From contig CAYHHE010000057.1 in assembly GCA_964356295.1 (NCBI GenBank), positions 1-19,232 of the forward strand: a DNA stretch of 19,232 bases, written 5' to 3'. Shown piece after piece: positions 7,009 through 13,170 of this stretch. The translations under genes were made by a program, and so were the position numbers. This DNA comes from CAVQGZ01 sp964356295 (GTDB lineage Bacteria; Actinomycetota; Actinomycetes; Jiangellales; Jiangellaceae). The notes beneath the pieces are model-generated. The model was not told the origin of the DNA and did not search any database. It saw only the letters and a program-made list of their open reading frames with translations. Each line of letters begins with the position of its first letter. The first letter of the stretch is position 1.

Positions 7009-8145
7009 TCAGCGGCCCCAGGTGCGGGCGGCGCGTTCGGCCAGGTCGGCCAACGCCTGGGCCGGCCGTCCGAGGGCGCGCTCGGGGCCGACGACGTCCA
7101 CCATGCCGTAGGCAGCGTCGAGCCCGGCCGCGCGAAGCTCCCGGGAGCCCACGTCGACGCGCCCGGCCAGTGCGACACACGGCACACCAGCGTCGCGGGC
7201 CATCGAGGCGACGCCGGCGACCACCTTGCCGGTGAACGTCTGCGGGTCCAGGCTTCCCTCGCCGGTGAGCACGAGGTCGGCGGCGGACAGGCGGGCAGCG
7301 AACCCACTGGCCTGCGCGACCAGGTCGAAGCCGGGACGCCGGGTCGCACCCAGCAGGGCCAGGGCATAACCCAGGCCCCCGGCGGCGCCGGCCCCGGGGG
7401 CGTCGGCGGTCTCCCGGTCCACGAGATGGGCGAAGTGGCTCAGCGCGCCGTCGACGACGTACAGCCGATCCTTGGACAGGCCCTTCTGCGGCCCGTACAC
7501 GTTCGTGGCGCCGCGAAGCCCCAGCAGGGGGTTGTCGACGTCGGACGCGGCGACCAGCCGAACCTGGGCCAGTCGGGCGCGTGCGGGTGCCAGGTCGAGG
7601 CTGGTCAGGCGGGGCAGACCGGCGGCGCCCCCGGTCAGGGCGTCGGGGGGTTCGGCCGCGGCGCCGAGCGCGGCGAGGAAGCCGGCACCGCCATCGTTGG
7701 TCCCCGACCCGCCCAACCCGACCACGACCTCGACAGCTCCGGCCTGCACGGCCGCCACGAGGAGCTCCCCGACTCCGGTGGTCGTGGCGACCTCGGCCAC
7801 ATCGGCCTCGGGCCGTCGTCCGGACCGGTCACGAGGAAGCAGCGCCAGCCCGCAGGCCTGCGCGGACTCGACGTAGCCGACCACTGCCGAGCGGAGGCTC
7901 GTCCCGGCGAGCAGCAGTGTGGCCGGGGTGGGACGGCCCAGCGGGCCGCTCACCGTGAGCGCGTGCAGTCCTCCGCCCAGTGCGGCGTGCATCGCGTCGA
8001 CGAAGCCGGGGCCCCCGTCCGAGAGGGGCGCGCGCACCACCTCGTCGTCCGGGCGGCGCCGTCGCCAGCCCGCCTCGATGGCCGCGGCCGCCTCGACCGC
8101 GGTGAGGGTCCCGGCGAACTTGTCCGGGGCGACCAGCACCCGCAT
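7009..8145 (-). CDS. Glycerate kinase (GarK/GlxK, glycerate kinase type II family)
   Basis: A 378-residue enzyme that phosphorylates D-glycerate with ATP, linking glyoxylate or serine breakdown to glycolysis. Family motifs: MRVLVAPDKFAGTLTA at the N terminus, APLSDGGPGF (39-48), GLGGSGTNDGGAGFLAALGA (143-162), ASDVDNPLLG, GATNVYGPQKG (212-222), GGLGYALALLGA and LTGEGSLDPQTFTGK (293-307). Both domains of the fold are complete. The ATG at 8143-8145 is chosen because the family begins with this MRVLVAPDKF; a GTG ten codons upstream (8173-8175) is possible and would leave only three bases after the preceding gene's stop. Whether the product is 2- or 3-phosphoglycerate cannot be settled by reading. 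It follows a small membrane protein gene on the same strand. Confidence 0.93.
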   Translation of the reverse strand: MRVLVAPDKFAGTLTAVEAAAAIEAGWRRRRPDDEVVRAPLSDGGPGFVDAMHAALGGGLHALTVSGPLGRPTPATLLLAGTSLRSAVVGYVESAQACGLALLPRDRSGRRPEADVAEVATTTGVGELLVAAVQAGAVEVVVGLGGSGTNDGGAGFLAALGAAAEPPDALTGGAAGLPRLTSLDLAPARARLAQVRLVAASDVDNPLLGLRGATNVYGPQKGLSKDRLYVVDGALSHFAHLVDRETADAPGAGAAGGLGYALALLGATRRPGFDLVAQASGFAARLSAADLVLTGEGSLDPQTFTGKVVAGVASMARDAGVPCVALAGRVDVGSRELRAAGLDAAYGMVDVVGPERALGRPAQALADLAERAARTWGR

Positions 8146-8178
8146 GGGCGGAGCGTCCTGGCGGGAGCCCGGCACGGC

Positions 8179-8448
8179 TCAGCCGGGCCCGATCTCGCCG
8201 CTGACGCGTCGCACGTCCTCCAGCGCGACGTCGACCTGCAGGGCGAGCGACGGGTCGAGCCGGGTGTCGTTGCCGATCGAACGCAGGGCCTGCTCGGCGA
8301 CCCCCAAGGCGCGCATCAGCCGCGCGTTGTCGGTGCGGAGGACTGCCTCCACTCGCTGGGCGGACTCCAGCCGGCGCTGCGCGGACAGGTACAGCGACAA
8401 CCCGACGACGAGCACGGCGAGGGCGAGGATCGTGAGCCCGGCGGCCAT
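8179..8448 (-). CDS. Small membrane-anchored coiled-coil protein, unknown function
   Basis: An 89-residue protein that I do not recognise. It has an N-terminal hydrophobic helix (residues 3-21, MAAGLTILALAVLVVGLSLYL region), then a basic turn (SAQRRLES), and a charged, heptad-like helical body (about 22-82) rich in Arg, Glu, Asp, Leu and Ala. No enzyme motif or cysteine is present. It is probably a single-pass anchor with a cytoplasmic coiled coil. It lies 33 bases before the glycerate kinase ATG and diverges from nadA, so it may be the first gene of a two-gene transcript. The start ATG (8446-8448) is the only one giving the membrane helix; the ribosome site is weak. Coding is supported by a complete frame of suitable composition filling the gap between two solid genes. 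Confidence 0.65.
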   Translation of the reverse strand: MAAGLTILALAVLVVGLSLYLSAQRRLESAQRVEAVLRTDNARLMRALGVAEQALRSIGNDTRLDPSLALQVDVALEDVRRVSGEIGPG

Positions 8449-8486
8449 GCCCGGAGTCTGCCGCAGCTCACGCCGCGCTGCTCGAC

Positions 8487-8516
8487 GTGACCGGGGTCAC
8501 CTGATCGTGGGACGAT
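8487..8516 (+). promoter_or_regulatory. nadA promoter with overlapping CRP/GlxR-like palindrome
   Basis: GTGACCGGGGTCAC at 8487-8500 is an inverted repeat of the form GTGA-N6-TCAC, the core of CRP/GlxR-family operators. Its left half could serve as a -35 (GTGACC), with GACGAT at 8511-8516 as the -10 after 18 bases. Transcription would then begin only a few bases before the nadA ATG at 8526, so the mRNA would be nearly leaderless. A regulator bound here would cover the -35. Confidence 0.42.
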
Positions 8517-8525
8517 GCACCCGCT

Positions 8526-9728
8526 ATGGCTGCCGACACGACATCGACCACGTCCCCGTCGCTCCCCCTGCTGCTGCTCGGTCACGGAGCAGACCCGTCC
8601 AGCGAGCGCGGAGTGGAGTGCCCTGGCGACCTCCCGCCGGCCAGCGACCCGGGTCTGGTGGAGCGCGCCCGCACCGCCAAGCGGGCCCTCGGGGACCGGC
8701 TGTTCGTGCTCGGGCACCACTACCAGCGCGACGAGGTGATCCAGTTCGCCGACACGACCGGCGACTCGTTCAAGCTCGCGCGGGAGGCCGCCGCCCGGCC
8801 CGACGCGGAGTTCGTCGTCTTCTGCGGCGTGCACTTCATGGCCGAGAGCGCCGACATCCTCACCGCGGACACCCAGCAGGTGATCCTGCCCGACCTCGCC
8901 GCCGGGTGCTCGATGGCAGACATGGCGCGCCTGCAGCAGGTCGAGGAGGCCTGGGAGCGCCTGCAGGACGCCGGTGTCGCCGACGAGGTCGTGCCGATCA
9001 CCTACATGAACTCCTCGGCGGACATCAAGGCATTCTGCGGCCGCCACGGCGGCGCGGTGTGCACGTCCAGCAACGCCGAGCAGTCCCTGCGCTGGGCCTT
9101 CGACCAGCGCGGACCCGGTGCGGGCAAGGTGCTGTTCCTGCCCGACGAGCACCTCGGACGCAACACCGCCGTCCTGGCGCTGGACCTGTCGGCCGAGGAC
9201 TGCGTGGTCATCGACCCGCACCGACCCGACTTCGGCGTGACCGACGAGCAGCTGCGGGCGGCTCGGATGCTGCTGTGGCGGGGCCACTGCTCGGTGCACG
9301 GGCGGTTCACCGCCCGGTGCGTGGACGACGTTCGGCAGCGGCTGCCCGGGGTCAATGTCCTGGTGCATCCGGAGTGCACTCACGACGTGGTGACCAGCGC
9401 GGACTACGTCGGGTCCACCGAGTACATCATCGCGACGATCGCCGCTGCCCCCGCAGGCTCGGCGTGGGCGGTGGGCACCGAGCTCAACCTGGTCAAGCGG
9501 CTGGCGCAGGAGCACCCGGACAAGACGGTCGTCTTCCTCGACGACACCGTCTGCTTCTGCGCGACGATGAACCGCATCGACCTGCCGCACCTGGTGTGGG
9601 CGCTGGAGAACCTCGTCGAGGGACGCGTCGTCAACCGCATCGAGGTGGACCCGGACGTCGCGCACTGGGCGCGGGTCGCCCTGGATCGGATGCTCGCCCT
9701 GCCCGGGCCGGAGGCCGTCCGCGACTGA
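8526..9728 (+). CDS. nadA: Quinolinate synthase NadA
   Basis: A 400-residue [4Fe-4S] enzyme that condenses iminoaspartate with dihydroxyacetone phosphate to quinolinate, in de novo NAD synthesis. Motifs: LGHHYQRDEVIQFAD (62-76), GDSFKLARE, VFCGVHFMAESADIL, LPDLAAGCSMAD with Cys128, YMNSSADIKAFCG (160-172), CTSSNAE, LPDEHLGRNT (205-214), WRGHCSVHGRF with Cys255, HPEC, STEY, and CFCATMNRIDL with Cys343/Cys345. Cys128, Cys255 and one of the last pair should bind the cluster. About 45 residues precede the core, as in the longer actinobacterial and Bacillus forms. nadB and nadC are not in the window, so the gene stands apart from its pathway partners. ErpA, encoded 1.6 kb away, is a plausible source of its cluster. 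Confidence 0.96.
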   Translation: MAADTTSTTSPSLPLLLLGHGADPSSERGVECPGDLPPASDPGLVERARTAKRALGDRLFVLGHHYQRDEVIQFADTTGDSFKLAREAAARPDAEFVVFCGVHFMAESADILTADTQQVILPDLAAGCSMADMARLQQVEEAWERLQDAGVADEVVPITYMNSSADIKAFCGRHGGAVCTSSNAEQSLRWAFDQRGPGAGKVLFLPDEHLGRNTAVLALDLSAEDCVVIDPHRPDFGVTDEQLRAARMLLWRGHCSVHGRFTARCVDDVRQRLPGVNVLVHPECTHDVVTSADYVGSTEYIIATIAAAPAGSAWAVGTELNLVKRLAQEHPDKTVVFLDDTVCFCATMNRIDLPHLVWALENLVEGRVVNRIEVDPDVAHWARVALDRMLALPGPEAVRD

Positions 9729-9768
9729 CCCGAGGACCCGGCCCTGGTCGCCACCCGACGGGCGTTGG

Positions 9769-9774
9769 TAGGGT
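9769..9774 (+). promoter_or_regulatory. Candidate -10 box for the cobalamin riboswitch operon
   Basis: TAGGGT, in the context TTGGTAGGGTGCG, fits the TANNNT -10 seen in actinobacteria. It would start the transcript near 9781, immediately before the aptamer. A -35 about 17 bases upstream (TGGTCG, 9745-9750) is weak. Confidence 0.45.
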
Positions 9775-9780
9775 GCGCAC

Positions 9781-9905
9781 ACCTCGCTGGTGAACAGGGG
9801 GAAGTCGGTCGGACGCCGACGCTGTGCCCGCAACCGTAGGCCGCGCACCGGAGCGCTCCGGTGTCCACTCTCGCGGCAAGCCGGATCGCCCATCGCCGGC
9901 AGGCT
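9781..9905 (+). promoter_or_regulatory. Cobalamin (AdoCbl/B12) riboswitch aptamer
   Basis: The order of conserved elements is that of the B12 riboswitch. GCTGGTG (9786-9792) and GGGGAAG (9797-9804) come first, then a P5 hairpin with arms GTCGG (9804-9808) and CCGAC (9816-9820) around the loop TCGGACG. The B12 box follows as GCTGTGCCCGCAACCGTAGG (9821-9840), then a peripheral arm built on a perfect palindrome (9846-9863), and CAAGCCGGATCGCC (9877-9890). Binding of a cobalamin is expected to reduce expression of the operon downstream. It covers the first part of the 283-base gap between nadA and the barrel protein. Boundaries were set by eye from the conserved boxes and are approximate by 10-20 bases. 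Whether adenosyl- or methyl-/hydroxocobalamin is preferred cannot be read. Confidence 0.9.
9846..9863. repeat. Perfect 18-base palindrome inside the riboswitch
   Basis: CACCGGAGCGCTCCGGTG is its own reverse complement. In RNA it forms a seven-pair stem with a GCGC loop. Its place between the B12 box and the AAGCCGGAT element is that of the variable peripheral arm of cobalamin aptamers. Confidence 0.6.
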
Positions 9906-9968
9906 CCACACATGTTCCGTCGCGGACAGCGGAACGGAGCCGCGCGGGGCGCCCGGATCGATCCGAGC

Positions 9969-10005
9969 ACCTCCGTCCGGACCCGTCGCCGAGTCCGGAG
10001 GAGGT
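9969..10005 (+). promoter_or_regulatory. Shine-Dalgarno sequestering hairpin (riboswitch expression platform)
   Basis: The strong ribosome site GGAGGAGGT (9997-10005) lies six bases before the ATG at 10012 and forms the right arm of a hairpin. ACCTCC (9969-9974) pairs with GGAGGT (10000-10005), and CCGGAC (9977-9982) pairs with GTCCGG (9993-9998), where allowing for the small GT/A internal loop gives twelve pairs in all. In the apical loop, CGTC (9984-9987) complements GACG (9812-9815) of loop L5. That is the L5-L13 kissing arrangement by which bound cobalamin stabilises the ribosome-site hairpin. An alternative pairing of L5 with CGTCCG (9974-9979) in the left arm also exists. Hand pairing only. 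Confidence 0.6.
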
Positions 10006-10011
10006 AGGCAG

Positions 10012-11355
10012 ATGCATCACCCCGCAGCGGCGGCAGCGGCTGGCGCTTCTCTCGCCCTGGCCCTGCTCACGGTGCCGAGCCTGGCCGCCGCGAGCACCGA
10101 CGACCCGGCCGTGGTGGGCTCCTACGGCCAGCCTGACGAGTTCGCCGCCGTGGTCAACCAGAGCCTGGCACTGATGGCGTTCACCAACGCCGGCGAGGCT
10201 CCCGCCGAGGATGCCGTGGCGTGGCTGCTGACCCAGCAGTGCGACGACGGTGCGTTCGTGGCCTACCGGCCCGACCTCGACCAGCCGTGCGCCGAGCCCG
10301 ACCCTGCGGCGTTCACCGGCAAGGACACCAACAGCACCGCCTACGCCGCGATGGCGCTGGCCGCCGTGGGTGAGTCCGAGTCGGCGACGTCGGCGGTCAC
10401 GTGGCTGGCGAGCGTGCAGGAGGACGACGGGGGCTGGTCGTTCGTGCCCGGGTCCGGTTCGGACGCCAACTCGACCGGGCTGGTGCTCAGTGCCTTCGCC
10501 GCGACCGGCACCGAGCCCCCTGAGGGGGGGTCTGAGGCGCTGGTCGGGTTCGCCCTCGGCTGTGATGCGGACGAGGTCAACCGGGGGGCCTTCACCACCC
10601 CGTTCGACCCGCCGGGGACCGCGAACGCGCTGGCCACCAGCCAGGCGGTGCCGGGCGCGGCCGGGGCCTTCTTCCCGGTGTCACCGCAGCCGCAGTCCAC
10701 GGACGTCCCAACCCTCGCCTGCCCAGACACCGAGGGCACCGTCGAGGAGGCCGCCGAGGCCGGCGCCGGATGGCTGGCGCGGCAGGTCTCGCAGAACTCC
10801 GGCTTCGTGCCGCAGAGCCCCGCCTTCGGCGAGGGACCCGACGTCGCGGTCACCGCGGAGTCGATCATGGCGATGGTCGCGGTCGGCTGCTGCGCCGCCG
10901 AGACCGACACGGCGGTCGTGTGGCTCGCCGACAACGCCGAGGGGTTCCTCAGCCCGGACGGCACCGACTCAGCGGGCGCGCTGGGCAAGGTCGCGCTCGC
11001 GTTTCAGGCTGCCGACCAGCAGCAGGACCTGGTGGACGAGCTGCTGGCGCGCATCGAGGCCACGCGGCTGGGGGCCTCAGCACAGACCACCACGCCCGAG
11101 ACGCAGGCGCAGGCGGCCGATGCGACGCCGAGCCCGCCGTCCGAGACCTCACCGCCCACACAGGCCGCCGACGACGACACCGACGGCACGCTGACCTGGT
11201 GGCTGATCGCCGCCGGGGTCCTCGTGCTGGCCGCGGTGGCCTGGTTCGTCGTCAACCGACGCAGCGCAGGGACCCCCGACGCAGGCACCTCAGACTCAGG
11301 CACCTCGGACCCAGGCACCTCGGACCCAGGCACGTCCGACACGCGGACGTCCTAG
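10012..11355 (+). CDS. Exported, membrane-anchored alpha/alpha-barrel (prenyltransferase-like repeat) protein, putative corrinoid-binding protein
   Basis: A 447-residue protein, first gene under the cobalamin riboswitch. It has a signal peptide (1-27, cut after about AAA) and an extracellular body of helical repeats. Repeat ends read AVAWLLTQQCDDGAF (68-82), AVTWLASVQEDDGGW (128-142), GAGWLARQVSQNSGF (251-265) and AVVWLADNAEGFL (301-313). Helix starts read DTNSTAYAAMAL, DANSTGLVLSAF, PGTANALATSQA and DVAVTAESIMAM. A Thr/Ala/Pro-rich linker (355-390), a transmembrane helix (394-415) with basic stop, and a short repetitive cytoplasmic tail (GTSD units) follow. This repeat style is that of squalene-cyclase/prenyltransferase and transcobalamin barrels. 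There is no DXDD acid motif, so cyclase chemistry is unlikely. Cysteines 77, 93, 184, 237, 293 and 294 could form disulfides. Role in capturing cobalamin is inferred from the riboswitch and ECF neighbours. Confidence 0.85.
   Translation: MHHPAAAAAAGASLALALLTVPSLAAASTDDPAVVGSYGQPDEFAAVVNQSLALMAFTNAGEAPAEDAVAWLLTQQCDDGAFVAYRPDLDQPCAEPDPAAFTGKDTNSTAYAAMALAAVGESESATSAVTWLASVQEDDGGWSFVPGSGSDANSTGLVLSAFAATGTEPPEGGSEALVGFALGCDADEVNRGAFTTPFDPPGTANALATSQAVPGAAGAFFPVSPQPQSTDVPTLACPDTEGTVEEAAEAGAGWLARQVSQNSGFVPQSPAFGEGPDVAVTAESIMAMVAVGCCAAETDTAVVWLADNAEGFLSPDGTDSAGALGKVALAFQAADQQQDLVDELLARIEATRLGASAQTTTPETQAQAADATPSPPSETSPPTQAADDDTDGTLTWWLIAAGVLVLAAVAWFVVNRRSAGTPDAGTSDSGTSDPGTSDPGTSDTRTS
11282..11341 (+). 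repeat. Four tandem 15-base units encoding the C-terminal tail
   Basis: Units begin at 11282, 11297, 11312 and 11327 with CAGGCACCTCGGACC or near copies; the middle two are identical. They encode the pentapeptide GTSDP/S at the very end of the barrel protein, after its membrane helix. Likely slippage-prone, so tail length may vary between strains. Confidence 0.85.
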
Positions 11356-11357
11356 AC

Positions 11358-12026
11358 ATGCCGCTACCGGTGCGCCGGCCGATCGCCGTCCTGCTGATGG
11401 CAGCGGCCTCGCTCGCCGTGGGTGCGCCGGCGTCCGCGTCGTCCGAGACGGCGCAGCAGTACCGCTTCTGGTCCTACTGGTGGGGCACCGACGGTCAGTG
11501 GGCCTACGCCCCGGCGGCCGCCAGCCATGCCGTGGCGGACGGGGACGTCGAGGGATGGCGCTTCGCCGTCGGCGGCACCGGCCGGGCCGAGCCGCCGCGC
11601 GAGGCGGCGTCCTTCGACGCCCTGTGCGGTCACGTCCCCCGTCCCGACGGCTCGGTGCGGGTGGCGCTGGTCGTCGACTACGGGGACTCCGCAGACGCAC
11701 CCGACGGCGAGACGCCACCAGCCCGGGTCGACCGGCAGTGTGTCGTCGTCCCCGAGACGAACGCGACCGGGGTCGCCGTCCTCGCCGGGTACTCGACCCT
11801 GCGGCAGCGGGACGGTCTGATCTGCGGCATCGGCGGGTACCCCCAACGCGAGTGTGCCCCCCGAGCCGACGCCGCACCGTCGGCCCCGGCAGGCCCGACG
11901 GCCTGGGACTCAGAGCTGCCCGGCCTGGCCGGCTTGGCCCTGGTGCTCGGGCTTGGTGGCGCGGCCGCTCACCGGTGGCGTCGACCCGCGGTCGCGGCAG
12001 ACCAAGGCGAGCGCGGTCATGCCTGA
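11358..12026 (+). CDS. SCO2322-like exported protein with C-terminal anchor; possible transcobalamin beta-like domain
   Basis: A 222-residue protein starting two bases after the previous stop, with no ribosome site of its own, so probably coupled. It has a signal peptide (1-28). QYRFWSYWWGTDGQWAY (34-50) and HAVADGDVEGWRFAVG (57-72) form an aromatic-rich N-terminal domain. GLICGIGGYPQREC (153-166) closes a second part, and Cys90, Cys128, Cys156 and Cys166 could make two disulfides. A C-terminal membrane helix (about 187-205) with basic residues follows. From memory it fits the actinobacterial 'SCO2322 family', found beside ECF transporter genes. The pattern W-x-Y ... DGDVxxWRF resembles the end of DUF4430, the transcobalamin-like beta domain. 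The exported, anchored layout repeats that of the neighbouring barrel protein. The corrinoid-binding role is inference. Confidence 0.8.
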   Translation: MPLPVRRPIAVLLMAAASLAVGAPASASSETAQQYRFWSYWWGTDGQWAYAPAAASHAVADGDVEGWRFAVGGTGRAEPPREAASFDALCGHVPRPDGSVRVALVVDYGDSADAPDGETPPARVDRQCVVVPETNATGVAVLAGYSTLRQRDGLICGIGGYPQRECAPRADAAPSAPAGPTAWDSELPGLAGLALVLGLGGAAAHRWRRPAVAADQGERGHA

Positions 12027-13170
12027 CCTGCGCCCGCGTCGTCCGCTCCCCCGGCTGCTGCACCCGGGTGCGTGGTGGCTGTGGGCCGGGTGCATGGCGG
12101 TGGCGGCCAGCCGCACCACGAACCCGTGGCTCCTGCTGGCCATCCTGGGGGTGGTCGCCGTCGTGGTGGCCGAGCGGCGCGTCCCGGGGCCGTGGTCGCG
12201 GGCATTCGTCGTGTTCGTCCAGGTGGGCATGGTGGTGGTGGGCATCCGGATGCTGCTCGCCGCGGTGCTGGCCGGTCCGGGCGTCGGGCCGGTGCTGCTC
12301 ACCCTGCCGCAGGTGGCGCTCCCGGACTGGCTCGCCGGGATCCGCCTAGGTGGGCCGGTGACCGGCGACACCCTGCTGGAGGCGGCCTACGAAGGACTTC
12401 GTCTCGCGGTCATCCTCGGCTGCGTCGGGGCGGCGAACGCCCTGGTGCTGCCCAGCCGGCTGCTGCGCGTCGTGCCGGCAGCGCTGTACGAGATCGGGGT
12501 CGCGGTGGTCGTCATCCTCACGGTGCTGCCCATGCTGGTGGCCGACCTGGGGCGGGTCCGGGAGGCTCGGCTGGTCCGTGGACGCCAGTCGCGACCCGGT
12601 CGGGCCGCCGCTGAGATGACCCTTCCGGTGCTCACCGGCGCACTCGAGCGGGCGGTGACACTTGCCGCGGCGATGGACTCGCGGGGGTACGCACGCACCA
12701 CCGGGCTGCCGGCCCGCACCCGCCGCCTCACCACGGCGCTGGTGCTGGCCGGTCTCGTCGGCGTGGCGGTGGGGCTGTACGGGGTGCTGGACGGCGGGAC
12801 CCCCGACGTGGCCGGGCTGGCGGTGCTCGGATGGCCGATGGTGCTGCTCGGCGGGGTGGTCGCGGTGGCCGCGACGCTGCTGGCCGGCCGGCGCATCGGG
12901 CGCACGGTGTACCGCCCGGACAGGTGGCTCGCACCCGAGTGGGGCGTGCTCGGCAGCGGCCTGGCCTGCGTGGCGGCGGTGCTGCTGGCCGCGGTCGCCG
13001 GAGCCGATCTGGAGGGTCCGACCAGCCCGCCGGCCTGGCCGAGCCTGCCGCTCGTACCGGCGGTGGGCGTGCTGCTGGGCCTGCTGGCCGTCCCGGCGTC
13101 ACCGCCGGTTCCCACCGCCGCCGGCCCGTTGCGCGTCCCGGCCCCCCGACCGAGGGAGCTGGCCCAGTGA
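12019..13170 (+). CDS. ecfT: ECF transporter transmembrane component EcfT (CbiQ-like)
   Basis: A 383-residue membrane protein that couples the ATPases to the substrate-binding S component. It has hydrophobic helices at about 19-52, 62-86, 120-145 and 153-178, and further helices in an extended C-terminal part (about 236-360). The coupling helices carry the two expected Ala/Ser-Arg-Gly motifs, EARLVRGR (182-189) and AMDSRGY (218-224). At 383 residues it is longer than the usual ~260; the extra C-terminal helices after residue 230 are unusual, though I believe seen in other actinobacterial members. ATG at 12019 overlaps the previous gene by eight bases. The open frame upstream lies within that gene and is not used. 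Confidence 0.9.
   Translation: MPDLRPRRPLPRLLHPGAWWLWAGCMAVAASRTTNPWLLLAILGVVAVVVAERRVPGPWSRAFVVFVQVGMVVVGIRMLLAAVLAGPGVGPVLLTLPQVALPDWLAGIRLGGPVTGDTLLEAAYEGLRLAVILGCVGAANALVLPSRLLRVVPAALYEIGVAVVVILTVLPMLVADLGRVREARLVRGRQSRPGRAAAEMTLPVLTGALERAVTLAAAMDSRGYARTTGLPARTRRLTTALVLAGLVGVAVGLYGVLDGGTPDVAGLAVLGWPMVLLGGVVAVAATLLAGRRIGRTVYRPDRWLAPEWGVLGSGLACVAAVLLAAVAGADLEGPTSPPAWPSLPLVPAVGVLLGLLAVPASPPVPTAAGPLRVPAPRPRELAQ

Noticed and set aside
6976..8490. Plus-strand open frame of 504 codons over glycerate kinase
   Set aside because: Antisense to glycerate kinase with all family motifs; no start signal or family likeness.
9914..9935. Small hairpin GTTCCG ... CGGAAC considered as a transcription terminator
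   Set aside because: Only six pairs with a ten-base loop and no T tract; the ribosome-site hairpin downstream explains control better.
9954..9965. 12-base palindrome CGGATCGATCCG between aptamer and expression platform, considered as an operator
   Set aside because: It is most simply part of riboswitch RNA folding, and no second copy or promoter overlap supports a protein-binding site.
9790..10011. N-terminal extension of the barrel protein through the riboswitch
   Set aside because: The extension translates the aptamer RNA. The ATG at 10012 has a GGAGGAGGT site and opens a proper signal peptide.
11282..11341. Tandem repeats considered as a CRISPR array
   Set aside because: Units are 15 bases, directly abutting without spacers, and lie in frame within a coding region.
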